Shown in pieces: positions 37,000 to 46,471 of a stretch of DNA of 64,000 bases. The translations under genes and the position numbers were made by a program. Source of the stretch: Chitinophagaceae bacterium UBA1931. Lineage in GTDB: Bacteria; Bacteroidota; Bacteroidia; Chitinophagales; Chitinophagaceae. Below the pieces are notes generated by a model. That model was not told where the DNA came from, ran no database searches, and worked only from the letters and a program-made list of their open reading frames with translations. The stretch spans positions 2,407,889 through 2,471,888 of the forward strand of contig DDFJ01000004.1 of the NCBI GenBank assembly GCA_002337125.1, written 5' to 3'. Position 1 is the first letter of the stretch, and every line of letters starts with the position of its first letter.

Positions 37000-38253
37000 A
37001 TGCAAAGCTTTAAAATCAAAGTATCTCTCTTCCTCAATTATTTTGTTTTTGCCATTTTGCTCAATAGCGTGGGCATTGTTATTGCAAAGTCAATTAAGGT
37101 ATTTGGTGTTGATGAAAAACAGGCTTCAATTCTTGAAGCGTTTAAAGATTTACCAATTGCCATTGTTTCATTTCTTGTTGCTTCGTTTCTTCCAAGGTTT
37201 GGTTATAAGAAAGCCATGCAGGTGGCATTGCTGATTGTTTTTGGAGGATGTATTGGCATGTATTATGGTAATAGTTTCTGGTCGGCCAAGCTTATGTTCT
37301 TATCTGTTGGAGTAAGTTTTGCATTAATCAAGCTTTCTGTTTATAGTCTTGTGGGTGTTGTTACAGATACACCTGAGCAACATTCATCACTCATGAGTTC
37401 CATTGAAGGGTTTTTCATGGTTGGAATTGCAACAGCTTATTTTCTTTTTCCTGCTTTTTATTCTGATACAAATGTAAATGCATGGCTGAATGTGTATTTG
37501 CTGCTTGCAGTACTTGTAGTGGTTTCATTCCTGTTCCTGAGTTTTTCTGGTGTGCAGATGAAATCTGAAACTGCCGGATCTGATCTGATGGGTGATATGA
37601 AAGCTTCAGTGCATCTTATTCTTGTTCCGCTTGTTCTTGTATTTATTTTCTCTGCATTTTTCTTTGTGATGATTGAACAGGGAATTATGACCTGGCTTCC
37701 ACGTTTCAACGAAAAAATATTTTTGTTTTCAGATAAGCTCAGTGTGCAGATGGCATCCATTCTTGCAATTTCACTGGCAATCGGAAGATTTCTTGCAGGA
37801 TGGTTATCAAAGAAAATTTCATGGTCGCTGATTGTTATCTGCTGCGCAGTTGCTGCAGTTGTTTTGTTGCTGGCAATTTTACCACAGTTAAAACCTGCTG
37901 GTCAGATTGCTGAATTGAAAAGCCTGGCTGATGTTCCGATGCTTGGATTTGTGTTGCCGCTGATTGGTCTTTTTATTGCGCCCATTTACCCATTACTTAA
38001 TTCAACGGTGTTGAGTCATTTACCCAAAAGTCTTCACTCACCCATGTCCGGACTGATTATTTTTTTCTCTGCACTTGGTGGTACCTTAGGATCAAGAATC
38101 GTTGGTGTTTTATTTAAAAATATCGGCGGAGTAAAAGCTTTTTATTTTTTAATCATACCCATTGTTTTGTTGATTGTTTCTGTTTTAATCATTCAGCGCA
38201 TGATTAAGGCAAACGGAAAAAATGGTACAGTGTCCAGTCAGCACACTGTTTAA
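37000..38253 (+). CDS. MFS transporter (sugar, probably trehalose)
   Basis: The 417-residue protein has 12 predicted membrane helices: it opens with KVSLFLNYFVFAILLNSVGIVI, has a basic loop before the second bundle, and ends with a basic tail (RMIKANGKNG). The FucP-like layout (PRFGYKKAMQVALLIVFGGCIGM) is typical of Bacteroidota sugar:H+ symporters. The trehalase gene starts 1 bp after its stop, so import and cleavage of trehalose is the simplest reading. The substrate is inferred from the neighbour only. Confidence 0.86.
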   Translation: MQSFKIKVSLFLNYFVFAILLNSVGIVIAKSIKVFGVDEKQASILEAFKDLPIAIVSFLVASFLPRFGYKKAMQVALLIVFGGCIGMYYGNSFWSAKLMFLSVGVSFALIKLSVYSLVGVVTDTPEQHSSLMSSIEGFFMVGIATAYFLFPAFYSDTNVNAWLNVYLLLAVLVVVSFLFLSFSGVQMKSETAGSDLMGDMKASVHLILVPLVLVFIFSAFFFVMIEQGIMTWLPRFNEKIFLFSDKLSVQMASILAISLAIGRFLAGWLSKKISWSLIVICCAVAAVVLLLAILPQLKPAGQIAELKSLADVPMLGFVLPLIGLFIAPIYPLLNSTVLSHLPKSLHSPMSGLIIFFSALGGTLGSRIVGVLFKNIGGVKAFYFLIIPIVLLIVSVLIIQRMIKANGKNGTVSSQHTV

Positions 38254-38254
38254 A

Positions 38255-39895
38255 ATGAAGAAGAACCTTATTATTCAAATTGTTATTTTCTTTTCAATGA
38301 CAACATCAGCACAAATCATTTCAACTCCCGATAAAATATATGGTCAGTTGTTTACTGATGTTCAGCTGGCAAAAATATTTCCTGACGGAAAAACATTTGT
38401 TGATTGCGTTCCAAAACGTAACCCGAAACAGATTGTTGCTGATTATCTTAAAATTAAAAAGAATCCTGCCATTCGTTTTTCACTCAAACGATTTGTTGAA
38501 GAAAATTTTGAATTACCCGCAGCGCCGCAATTAAATTATGTAACAAAAGAAACGGATGTTAAAGAGCATATCAATAACCTGTGGAATGTGTTGAAACGTG
38601 AAAAAGATAAAGCTGTTACAGGTTCATCTTTACTACCACTTCCCAACTCTTATATTGTTCCCGGCGGACGCTTTCATGAAATTTATTATTGGGATTCTTA
38701 TTTCACCATGCTTGGTTTAAAGGAAAGCAAGGAATATGACCTGATTGAAAACATGGTAAAGAATTTTGCTTATCTCATCAACACATTCGGTCATGTTCCT
38801 AATGGTAACCGTTCGTATTATCTCACCCGTTCACAACCACCGTATTTTTCGTTGATGGTAAAACTGCTTGCTGATATTAAAGGTGAGCAGGTGTACAAAG
38901 AATTTTTACCTGCACTGCAAAAAGAATATGATTACTGGATGCTTGGCGCATCAACTGTAAAACCGGGGCAGGCGTTTAAAAGTGTGGTGAAATTAAAAGA
39001 CGGAACAATTCTCAACCGCTATTGGGATGAAAGCACAACAGCAAGGCAGGAAAGTTACAGGGATGATATTGAAACTGCTGATGAAGCTGTAAAGCATATG
39101 CTGGCTTCAACAACATTTGCAGATGGGAAAAAGGCAGAAACTGCTGCAAAAAAATTACGGTTGAAATTGTACAGGGACTTACGAGCAGGTGCAGCAAGCG
39201 GATGGGATTTCAGCAGCAGGTGGTTAGCTGACGGGCAACATCTTTCAACAATACAAACAACCGATATCTTGCCAATTGATCTGAATTGTTTGTTGCTGAA
39301 TCTTGAACGAACGCTGGAAGAGGCGTACAGAATCAGTGGTAAAGAAAATCTGCGGAAGCAATACAACACTCTTGCGTATAAACGGGAGCAGAGTTTCAGA
39401 AATGTTTTCAGTTGTGCCGAACTACATTATTATTCTGATTATAATTTCGTAACAAAAAAATCAACAGGTATTGCTGCTGCATCTTCTGTAATGATTGTAA
39501 GTTATCTCACTGAACCCAATCCGGAAGGTATGATTGGTCATGGAAACTCAACCGCTGCATTTATTCGGAAGTATTTATTGAAAGAAGGAGGAATACTTTC
39601 AACAGCAGTATCAACAACACAGCAGTGGGATGCACCGAATGGCTGGGCACCGTTGCAATGGATTGCTGTAACTACATTGGAACAAACAGGACAAAAGGAA
39701 CTGGCAAAAGAAATTGCAATGCGCTGGATAAAACTAAATAAAGAAGTTTTTGCAAGAACAGGTAAACTGATGGAGAAATACAATGTAGTTGACACACATC
39801 TTGAAGCAGGTGGTGGTGAATATGCCGGGCAGGATGGCTTTGGCTGGACAAACGGTGTGCTGCTTGCTTTGATGAATAAATATAAAATCAAGTAA
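38255..39895 (+). CDS. treA: trehalase, GH37
   Basis: The 546-residue protein starts at ATG 38255 (MKKNLIIQIVIFFSMTTSAQIIS), with a signal peptide, so it is exported. Both trehalase signatures are present: PGGRFHEIYYWDSYFTMLGL (~ residues 142-161) and QWDAPNGWAPLQW (~ 458-470). GH37 residues such as the catalytic Asp in RYWDESTTARQESYR / SGWDFSSRW are seen. The length matches E. coli TreA (565 aa). It hydrolyses trehalose to two glucoses. It is coupled tightly to the MFS carrier upstream. Confidence 0.95.
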   Translation: MKKNLIIQIVIFFSMTTSAQIISTPDKIYGQLFTDVQLAKIFPDGKTFVDCVPKRNPKQIVADYLKIKKNPAIRFSLKRFVEENFELPAAPQLNYVTKETDVKEHINNLWNVLKREKDKAVTGSSLLPLPNSYIVPGGRFHEIYYWDSYFTMLGLKESKEYDLIENMVKNFAYLINTFGHVPNGNRSYYLTRSQPPYFSLMVKLLADIKGEQVYKEFLPALQKEYDYWMLGASTVKPGQAFKSVVKLKDGTILNRYWDESTTARQESYRDDIETADEAVKHMLASTTFADGKKAETAAKKLRLKLYRDLRAGAASGWDFSSRWLADGQHLSTIQTTDILPIDLNCLLLNLERTLEEAYRISGKENLRKQYNTLAYKREQSFRNVFSCAELHYYSDYNFVTKKSTGIAAASSVMIVSYLTEPNPEGMIGHGNSTAAFIRKYLLKEGGILSTAVSTTQQWDAPNGWAPLQWIAVTTLEQTGQKELAKEIAMRWIKLNKEVFARTGKLMEKYNVVDTHLEAGGGEYAGQDGFGWTNGVLLALMNKYKIK

Positions 39896-39899
39896 CCCG

Positions 39900-40229
39900 A
39901 TGCAACAAGCTTTACAAATACAATTAAAGAGCGAGCCTTACAAAGCGAAAGTGAGACTTGTTGTGCTGCAGGATAAAAAAGAATTAGCCTGCCGTATTGA
40001 AACATTTAAAAATCTTGCAGCATTTCTTCAAACAAAAGAAGCAAGAATTTTTAAAGGAAGATTACAGTTGCAGAAAGTAAATGACGAAGTAAACATTGAA
40101 CTGAAAAACGAAACCATTAAAAGCATTCCTGTTCTTGAACTCAGGCAAATGATTAATGCCTGCAAACTCAAACATGCAGAAAAGGAATTATCCCTCCAGC
40201 AACATAAACCCGTAAGGCGGCAGAATTAA
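39900..40229 (+). CDS. hypothetical small basic protein
   Basis: This 109-residue ORF begins 4 bp after the trehalase stop. It is rich in Lys, Gln and Leu and has no membrane segment or signal, with patterned segments (QIQLKSEPYKAKVRLVVLQDKKELACRIETFKNLAAFLQTKEARIFKGRLQL). Its 3' end overlaps the convergent amylosucrase gene by 42 bp. The position and codon use support translation. I do not recognise a family. Confidence 0.5.
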   Translation: MQQALQIQLKSEPYKAKVRLVVLQDKKELACRIETFKNLAAFLQTKEARIFKGRLQLQKVNDEVNIELKNETIKSIPVLELRQMINACKLKHAEKELSLQQHKPVRRQN

Positions 40230-42131
40230 AAATTCGTGATCGTTTCCTACTGTAAAAGTTTTCCCGCTCCAGTGATCAAATAATTCAGCTGCAACACTTC
40301 CTTTTTCTTTAAAAGCATACCAGGTTAAATATGCATCTTCATTGCTGAAATTAAACAGGCAGAATAAACGCTGACTGTTTGTTTCACGTACATAACCTGC
40401 AATGTGCGTATTGTGCGGAGTTAGCCAAACAAGATTACTGTGATCTGCAACTGCAGGTAATTGTTTGCGAAATGAAAGTAAACGTTTAGTTGAGCTGAAA
40501 ATAATTTCTTCTGTTGTTCCCTGCTGATCAATCCGTTTATTTTTTTCCCAATTAATGATTGGCCGGTGCATCCAGCGGTTGTCGTAACTCTTTCCTTCAT
40601 CGTTCAGGTAAGAATAATCATTGGTGTAACCAAGTTCATCACCATAAAACAACATTGGCAAGCCGCCAAGGAAAAAGCTGTGCGCCTGCATGAGTAATAT
40701 TTTCTGGATGGAAAGATCAATCGCCTGCTGGTTATTTTCATTCAAAGCTTTTTCCAATCCGCACAGCGAAGCAAGTGAACCGCTGATTCTTGCATCACCT
40801 GTTTTAGGATTGCTGCTGAACAATGCACCTGCAGCTGGTGAACCGGGATGTGCACCTGAATAATAATCTTTCAAAAACTTACGATGAGCATATGCATTGT
40901 AACCTGCCTGCTCAATCATTGCATCGTCGTAACCCAAACCAATATCATCATGACAACGTGTATAGGTAATCCAGGATGTACCGTACGGTTTTTTCAGAAT
41001 TTCATGTTGTGCAGCAAGCATCACTTTTGTATCGCCGGTGGCAAGCATATCCCACTGCAATGCCATATGTGTTGCGTTGTATGCAAAATCACATTCACGT
41101 GCAATAAAATTATCTGTACCGAAATACTTCATGATTTCTTTTGGTGCAACAATTGCTTCGCCCAGCAAAGCCATGCCTGGTGTTGCCACCTGCACACATT
41201 GCTTGATTAAACGGAGCAGTGTATGTGCCTGTGGTAAGTTCTGACAGGTAGTACCAAGTTGTTTCCAGATGAACGCCGGTGCATCAATGCGCAGCACATC
41301 CACACCAAGATTGGCATAAAAGAAAATTGTATCCAGCATTTCAATAAATACCAGTGGGTTTGTGTAATTGAGATCCCACTGGTAGTGATGAAAAACCGTC
41401 ATCACCCACTTGTTGCATTCTTTTATGTAAGAGAAATTACCCGGCGAACTTTCCGGGAAAATTTCAGGCATGCTTTTATCGTACTGATCAGGTAAGCTGC
41501 GGTCGTTATAGAAATAAAAATAATCCTGGTATTTTTTTTCACCCTGCTTTGCCTTCACTGCCCATTCGTGTTTGTGTGAAGTGTGGTTCAGCACAATATC
41601 GAGCATGAGATACATATTTCGTTTCCGCATTTCTTTCTGCAGCTGCTCAAGATCGGCAAGTGTACCAAAACGTTCATCTACTTTTCTGAAATCAGAAACA
41701 GCATAACCACCATCGCTTTCATTGGCCGGACTTTCAAAAACAGGCATCAGGTGCAGGAAGTTTACTCCCAGCTTTTCAAAATAATCAAGCCTGGTGGCGA
41801 GTGTTTCAAGGTTGTTACAGAAACGATCGACATATAAACTCATGCCATTGATTTCATTGCTGAGAAACCAATGTTCCTGTTCCAGTTTTTTTAAATCTTT
41901 TTCTTTCAGTACATCTGTTCTTTGCTTATATGCTTTGATGATCACCTTTATCAGTTCATCAAACAAACTTTCAGCAGCGGGGTGATGTTCGTACAACTGC
42001 AGGTACAAATTGAAAATAGCCGACGTGTTGGCAAGAAGCCTTGTATAAAAAGGATTGTCTTTTCCTGCCACATCAAACTGATGTTCTTTCAGCAGTGCAT
42101 TGGTATGTTCATGAACTCCGAACGTGTACAT
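40188..42131 (-). CDS. amylosucrase-like GH13 enzyme
   Basis: The 647-residue protein has the amylosucrase layout: ~90 residue helical N-domain, then the GH13 barrel (LSNEINGMSLYVDRFCNNLETLATRLDYFEKLGVNFLHLMPV). Catalytic residues are in VLRIDAPAF (nucleophile), LLGEAI (acid/base) and YTRCHDDIGL (stabiliser); DGGYAVSDFR is typical of amylosucrase. No signal peptide, so it is cytoplasmic. Amylosucrase cleaves sucrose and transfers glucose to a growing alpha-1,4-glucan, releasing fructose. A fructokinase gene lies 2 bp upstream in the same operon, which strongly supports sucrose. Sucrose hydrolase is a close alternative. Confidence 0.86.
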   Translation of the reverse strand: MYTFGVHEHTNALLKEHQFDVAGKDNPFYTRLLANTSAIFNLYLQLYEHHPAAESLFDELIKVIIKAYKQRTDVLKEKDLKKLEQEHWFLSNEINGMSLYVDRFCNNLETLATRLDYFEKLGVNFLHLMPVFESPANESDGGYAVSDFRKVDERFGTLADLEQLQKEMRKRNMYLMLDIVLNHTSHKHEWAVKAKQGEKKYQDYFYFYNDRSLPDQYDKSMPEIFPESSPGNFSYIKECNKWVMTVFHHYQWDLNYTNPLVFIEMLDTIFFYANLGVDVLRIDAPAFIWKQLGTTCQNLPQAHTLLRLIKQCVQVATPGMALLGEAIVAPKEIMKYFGTDNFIARECDFAYNATHMALQWDMLATGDTKVMLAAQHEILKKPYGTSWITYTRCHDDIGLGYDDAMIEQAGYNAYAHRKFLKDYYSGAHPGSPAAGALFSSNPKTGDARISGSLASLCGLEKALNENNQQAIDLSIQKILLMQAHSFFLGGLPMLFYGDELGYTNDYSYLNDEGKSYDNRWMHRPIINWEKNKRIDQQGTTEEIIFSSTKRLLSFRKQLPAVADHSNLVWLTPHNTHIAGYVRETNSQRLFCLFNFSNEDAYLTWYAFKEKGSVAAELFDHWSGKTFTVGNDHEFLILPPYGFMLLEG

Positions 42132-42133
42132 GT

Positions 42134-43087
42134 TTATTTAAAAATATTGTTGTTTAAATGTTTAAAGGCTTCCATTGCACCCATATACTCACAGGTGCGT
42201 GCACCGGCTTTGTTGCCATTGGCAATGAGCGATTGCCATAATTCAGCAGAGAATTCCACAGCAGGGTTTAACGGTTTAAAACTCAGCTGGTATAATACTG
42301 CACCGGTAAATGCATCGCCGGCACCAGTTGTATCAACAGGTGTTATTGCAATACTTGGTACGATGAATGTTTCTCCGTTTAAGCCAAGAATGGTTCCTTC
42401 CTTACCAATGGTGATGGCAAAGACAGCTTTTGTTTTTTCAAGAAAAACAGCTGCAGCTTCTTTAGCACTTGCAGTTGAAGTAAGCATCATGGCTTCTTCA
42501 TCACTTACCTTAAAGAAATTACATTGGTTTAAAAAATTCCAGGACTGCTCAACGAATGATTCTTTCTGATGACCAAATAACAACTGCCTGTAGTTGGGAT
42601 CGAAGCTGATGAAGAGATTGCGTTCAATTGCTTTTTTTAATAAGAGCGAATAAGCTTCCTGTAATGGTCCGGGCAAAAATGCAGTTGCTGAACCAAAATG
42701 TACAATTGAAAATTCATCAAGATCAATTGAGTCAACTTCCTGTTTACTTAGCTGACCATCGGCACCACGGTTGAAATAAAAATCCCGTTCACCATTTTCC
42801 ATTAATGAAACAAATGCAAATGTGGTGAAGTGTTTAGCGTCCTGCAGCATGTGCTTCGTGCCCACACCAAATTCTTTCATCACCTGTACAATATGATCAC
42901 CAAACGGATCTGTACCAACTTTGGTAGACAGTTCAACACTTCCTCCGAGTGCTGCAATGGCAGCAGCAACATTGGTTGGTGCACCACCGGGCTTTTTCAA
43001 AAAATGTTCTCCTTCTGATAACGGCTTACCTTTATCAGTACAGATCATGTCAATCAATGCTTCACCGATACAAAGAATCTTTTTCAT
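42134..43087 (-). CDS. fructokinase (PfkB family)
   Basis: The 317-residue protein has both PfkB signatures: ILCIGEALIDMI and GGAPTNVAAAIAALGG near the start, and VDTTGAGDAFTGAVLY (~ residues 247-262) with the catalytic Asp. The size and the Gly-rich sugar lid fit bacterial fructokinases. It phosphorylates fructose released by the neighbouring amylosucrase. It follows the GH13 lipoprotein gene by only 3 bp, so translation is coupled. Confidence 0.9.
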   Translation of the reverse strand: MKKILCIGEALIDMICTDKGKPLSEGEHFLKKPGGAPTNVAAAIAALGGSVELSTKVGTDPFGDHIVQVMKEFGVGTKHMLQDAKHFTTFAFVSLMENGERDFYFNRGADGQLSKQEVDSIDLDEFSIVHFGSATAFLPGPLQEAYSLLLKKAIERNLFISFDPNYRQLLFGHQKESFVEQSWNFLNQCNFFKVSDEEAMMLTSTASAKEAAAVFLEKTKAVFAITIGKEGTILGLNGETFIVPSIAITPVDTTGAGDAFTGAVLYQLSFKPLNPAVEFSAELWQSLIANGNKAGARTCEYMGAMEAFKHLNNNIFK

Positions 43088-43090
43088 GTT

Positions 43091-44848
43091 TTATAATTCA
43101 TATACTGCTGCTTCATACGGTTTTAATGTACCGTTTGAAGATGCTGATGTATAATTTGTAATTAACAGTTTTGCTTTGCTGAGATCAATGCCTGTATTAA
43201 CAGCTGCATTTATTGATGTAAAGTTCAGTAATACCAGCCATGTTTTTCCATTCAGTTCTCTTGTATAGGCAAATACATTTGGATTGTCTTTATCAAGCAG
43301 TGTAAACTTTCCGTATATCAAAACTTCATTTTGCTTGCGCAGCTGAACCATTTTTTTGAAATAATTCAGGCAGCTGTTTGCATCTTTTTCTTCGGCAGAA
43401 ACATTTACCTGTTTGTAATTACTGTTTACCGGAAGCCATGGATGAGTGCTGCCAAAACCTGCATTGATTGTTGTATCCCACTGCATGGGAGTGCGGCCAT
43501 TATCTCTTGATGATATTTTCATGCCTTCAAGAAAACGTTTTAAATCACCGCCCTTTGCTTTTACCTGTGCATAGTTGGTAAGCAGTTCTACATCATTGTA
43601 TTGTTCAATTTTATCGAACTTGATATTACTCATGCCTATTTCATCGCCGAAATAATAATAAGGTGTGGCACGCATGGTTAAAATAAACGTGGTTAACAGC
43701 TTGGATGAATAATCCCTGTATGCAGGTACATCATTACCCCAGCGTGTAAGCATGCGTGGCTGATCGTGATTGCCTAGATAAATCGTTCCCCAACCTTTTT
43801 CAACAAAGGCACTGTCCCATTTATTATAAATCTGTTTCCATTTTGCAAAGTCATATCCTTTCGGGTCAGGCATTTTGTATTCGCCTTTCAAATAACCAAA
43901 ATCAATCGCCTCAAAATGATAGGCCATGTTTAATTCGTTGCGGTCTTCATCTACAAATTTTTTTACTCTCGGAATATCACCTACGGCTTCTGCAACAGTT
44001 GCCAGGTCGTATTTGCTCAGCACTTCACGGTTCATTTCTTTGATATAATCGTGCAGTGATGGTCCGCTTGCATAATACATCACCCAGTTGCCATTGTATT
44101 CTTTTGGCAATGCAGGCCATGTAGTGTCTTTGCTGATGAATGCAAGTGCATCTAACCTGAAACCATCCACACCTTTATCACACCAGAAACGCATCATCTT
44201 ATAAATTTCCTGGCGCAATTGCGGATTTTCCCAGTTTAAATCGGGTTGAAAATCGCCGAAATAATGCAGGTAATATGAGTTGGTTGGTTTGTTGAATTTC
44301 CATCCATATCCTTTATCGTCAAAAATGCTGAAACGATAAGGTGGCTCGCCTTTTTCAGCGGGCCACCAATGGAAGTAGTTATAGTAAGGGCTGTTTCTTG
44401 ATTTTTTTGCTTCTTTAAACCATTTGTGTTCATCGCTGCAATGGTTGAGCACCATATCCATGATCACTTTTATTCCACGCTGATGAAATCCATTCAGCAG
44501 TGTATCAAAATCGGCCATGTTACCAAACAGCGGTTCAATGTTTTGATAATCGCTGATGTCGTAACCGTTATCCCTGTTGGGCGAAGCATAAACAGGATTG
44601 AGCCATACAGCATCAATGCCAAGACTTTTGATATAATCCAGTTTTGAAGTAATACCTTTTAAATCGCCAATACCATCACCATCACTGTCTTTAAAACTGC
44701 GTGGATAGATTTGATACACCACTGCTTCCTTCCACCATTTTTTTTCAGTCGTGATTCCGTTTGAAGCAGATGATGTTGATTTTGTTTTGCAGGAAAACAA
44801 AACGAATGAAATAAATGCAAGCGCAAATAAATATGTTGATTTCTGCAT
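43091..44848 (-). CDS. GH13 alpha-glucosidase lipoprotein (paralog)
   Basis: I start at ATG 44848 (MQKSTYLFALAFISFVLFSCKTK), giving 585 residues with a lipobox; the longer frame reads into the upstream gene. The GH13 core (WWKEAVVYQIYPRSFKDSDGDGIGDLKG) closely matches the enzyme at 23836. Catalytic segments are GFRLDALAF, TVAEAVGD and YLGNHDQPR. It probably cleaves alpha-1,4/1,6-glucosides or sucrose outside the cytoplasm. The MFS gene ends 10 bp before it, so the two are co-transcribed. Confidence 0.92.
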   Translation of the reverse strand: MQKSTYLFALAFISFVLFSCKTKSTSSASNGITTEKKWWKEAVVYQIYPRSFKDSDGDGIGDLKGITSKLDYIKSLGIDAVWLNPVYASPNRDNGYDISDYQNIEPLFGNMADFDTLLNGFHQRGIKVIMDMVLNHCSDEHKWFKEAKKSRNSPYYNYFHWWPAEKGEPPYRFSIFDDKGYGWKFNKPTNSYYLHYFGDFQPDLNWENPQLRQEIYKMMRFWCDKGVDGFRLDALAFISKDTTWPALPKEYNGNWVMYYASGPSLHDYIKEMNREVLSKYDLATVAEAVGDIPRVKKFVDEDRNELNMAYHFEAIDFGYLKGEYKMPDPKGYDFAKWKQIYNKWDSAFVEKGWGTIYLGNHDQPRMLTRWGNDVPAYRDYSSKLLTTFILTMRATPYYYFGDEIGMSNIKFDKIEQYNDVELLTNYAQVKAKGGDLKRFLEGMKISSRDNGRTPMQWDTTINAGFGSTHPWLPVNSNYKQVNVSAEEKDANSCLNYFKKMVQLRKQNEVLIYGKFTLLDKDNPNVFAYTRELNGKTWLVLLNFTSINAAVNTGIDLSKAKLLITNYTSASSNGTLKPYEAAVYEL

Positions 44849-44858
44849 GATGATATGG

Positions 44859-46346
44859 TTAATGTCCTCCAGAAAATTGAACAGTTGTTTCTTCAGATGG
44901 TTTTCCTGCTTTAATGAATAATGTAAGCATTGCTGCAATCAAAAGAAATACTCCGGCAAACGCAATGGCATTTCCTGAATTGTTATGAAGAAAATGTTTT
45001 AAAACATAACCAAACGTTGTGGTTTGAATAAACATGGGAATAACAATCATCATATTGATAATTCCCATGTATACACCATAACGTTCTTTTGGAATTTTAC
45101 TTACAACAATTAAATAAGGAATGCCCATCATACTTGCCCAACCAATACCAAAACCGGTAATAGCCGGAAATAGCAGGTATTTGTTTTCGATAAACGGGAA
45201 AGCAAGTAAACCAATACCAGCCAGTGTTAAACAGGCAAAGTGAACAAATTTTGGAGAATATTTTTTTGCAAACCATACAAGTGTAAATGCACTTAAAAAA
45301 GTTACGATGTTATACCATCCGTTTACAAGTCCCGTCCAGCTAACTGCTTTTTCATAGAGATCGCTGTTTTGTTCGGGTGTTGTTTTCCAAACAGAAAGTG
45401 CAATGCTTTTGGATGAGTTTTGCCAGTAACAAAACAATGCATACCACTGGAATAAATATACAAGTGCCAGCTGCCACATTACTTTCGGCATATTGGTAAT
45501 GGCATCAATGATTTCAATATTCTGTGCAAATACAATTTTTAAAGAGGGATGTTTTTCAGTGTAGTTCAATACTCTTCTTATTAATCCTTTTGAAAAAAAC
45601 GAAGGAATTAACAGCAACAGAATAACGGCATACGCAACAAGTGTTGTAATGATGGATAAGAAAAACTGCACAGCAGGATGCGGCATGCCTTTATTCTTTT
45701 CTTTGAGTGCAGCAAGTTCTTCATCTGTTGGCGGAATTTCAGGTGTGCTTCGTACACTCCACCAGATAGATGCAATGGAACAAACCGAACCAAGAAAGAA
45801 AGATGCAAAAACCCATGTTGGAATTTTTCCTGTCTTACCTAAAAAGATCATTGGGAAAATAAAGAGCGAAACGTTGGCAAGAGTTTGACCAAAGCCTGTA
45901 AAAAAACTTTGTGCCTGGAAACCGGTAGGCTGTTGTGTTGCATCTAATTTATCTGCAATAAATGCACGGTAAGGTTCCATTGCCGTGTTATTACCTGCAT
46001 CGAGAATCCATAATAAACCGGCAGCCATCCACAACGCACTGCTGAAAGGAAAAAGAAACAAAGCAATACTGCAGATCATTGCGCCGATGAAAAAGTAAGG
46101 CGTTCTTCTTCCGAATTTCGGATGCCATGTTTTATCGCTTAACGCACCAATAATGGGTTGAATAATTAAACCGGTGAGTGGACCTGCTAAATTGAGCCAG
46201 GGAATTTCATCGGGCTTTGCTCCAAGGAAATCGTAAATGGGATTGACGGCGCTTTGCTGCAAACCAAAACTGTACTGAATGCCGAAGAACCCGACATTCA
46301 TATTAATGATCTGCCAAAAACTCAAATGTGGTTTTGATAATGACAT
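44859..46346 (-). CDS. SLC45-like MFS sugar transporter (sucrose/maltose)
   Basis: The 495-residue protein begins MSLSKPHLSFWQIINMNVGFFGIQYSFGLQ, followed by PIIGALSDKTWHPKFGRRTPYFFIGA, the RxGRR loop typical of SLC45/GPH-type sucrose and maltose carriers. Twelve membrane segments are predicted, with a long central loop (~ residues 205-235). It is first in a four-gene run with GH13, fructokinase and amylosucrase; the order is import, external cleavage, phosphorylation, internal transglycosylation. A LacI-type site lies 95 bp upstream. Confidence 0.88.
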   Translation of the reverse strand: MSLSKPHLSFWQIINMNVGFFGIQYSFGLQQSAVNPIYDFLGAKPDEIPWLNLAGPLTGLIIQPIIGALSDKTWHPKFGRRTPYFFIGAMICSIALFLFPFSSALWMAAGLLWILDAGNNTAMEPYRAFIADKLDATQQPTGFQAQSFFTGFGQTLANVSLFIFPMIFLGKTGKIPTWVFASFFLGSVCSIASIWWSVRSTPEIPPTDEELAALKEKNKGMPHPAVQFFLSIITTLVAYAVILLLLIPSFFSKGLIRRVLNYTEKHPSLKIVFAQNIEIIDAITNMPKVMWQLALVYLFQWYALFCYWQNSSKSIALSVWKTTPEQNSDLYEKAVSWTGLVNGWYNIVTFLSAFTLVWFAKKYSPKFVHFACLTLAGIGLLAFPFIENKYLLFPAITGFGIGWASMMGIPYLIVVSKIPKERYGVYMGIINMMIVIPMFIQTTTFGYVLKHFLHNNSGNAIAFAGVFLLIAAMLTLFIKAGKPSEETTVQFSGGH

Positions 46347-46440
46347 GTGCAGTTATGATTATTGAATGGTTTTAAACGCCTGCACAGCTTGGCCGGCAAT
46401 CGACAGGAAAGATAAAATAAGTTTTTTGCTGTGTGTTTAT

Positions 46441-46452
46441 GCAAACGGTTGA
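46441..46452. promoter_or_regulatory. putative LacI operator upstream of the sucrose block
   Basis: GCAAACGGTTGA matches the site at 23743 in 10 of 12 positions. It lies 95 bp upstream of the MFS gene start, in the 125-bp gap with the OppC-like gene. Confidence 0.5.
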
Positions 46453-46471
46453 TGTTGGGAAAAAGCAGCGT

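Noticed and set aside
44849..44938. Extended start of the GH13 lipoprotein (615 aa)
   Set aside because: The extra 30 residues overlap the upstream MFS gene and would precede the signal peptide.
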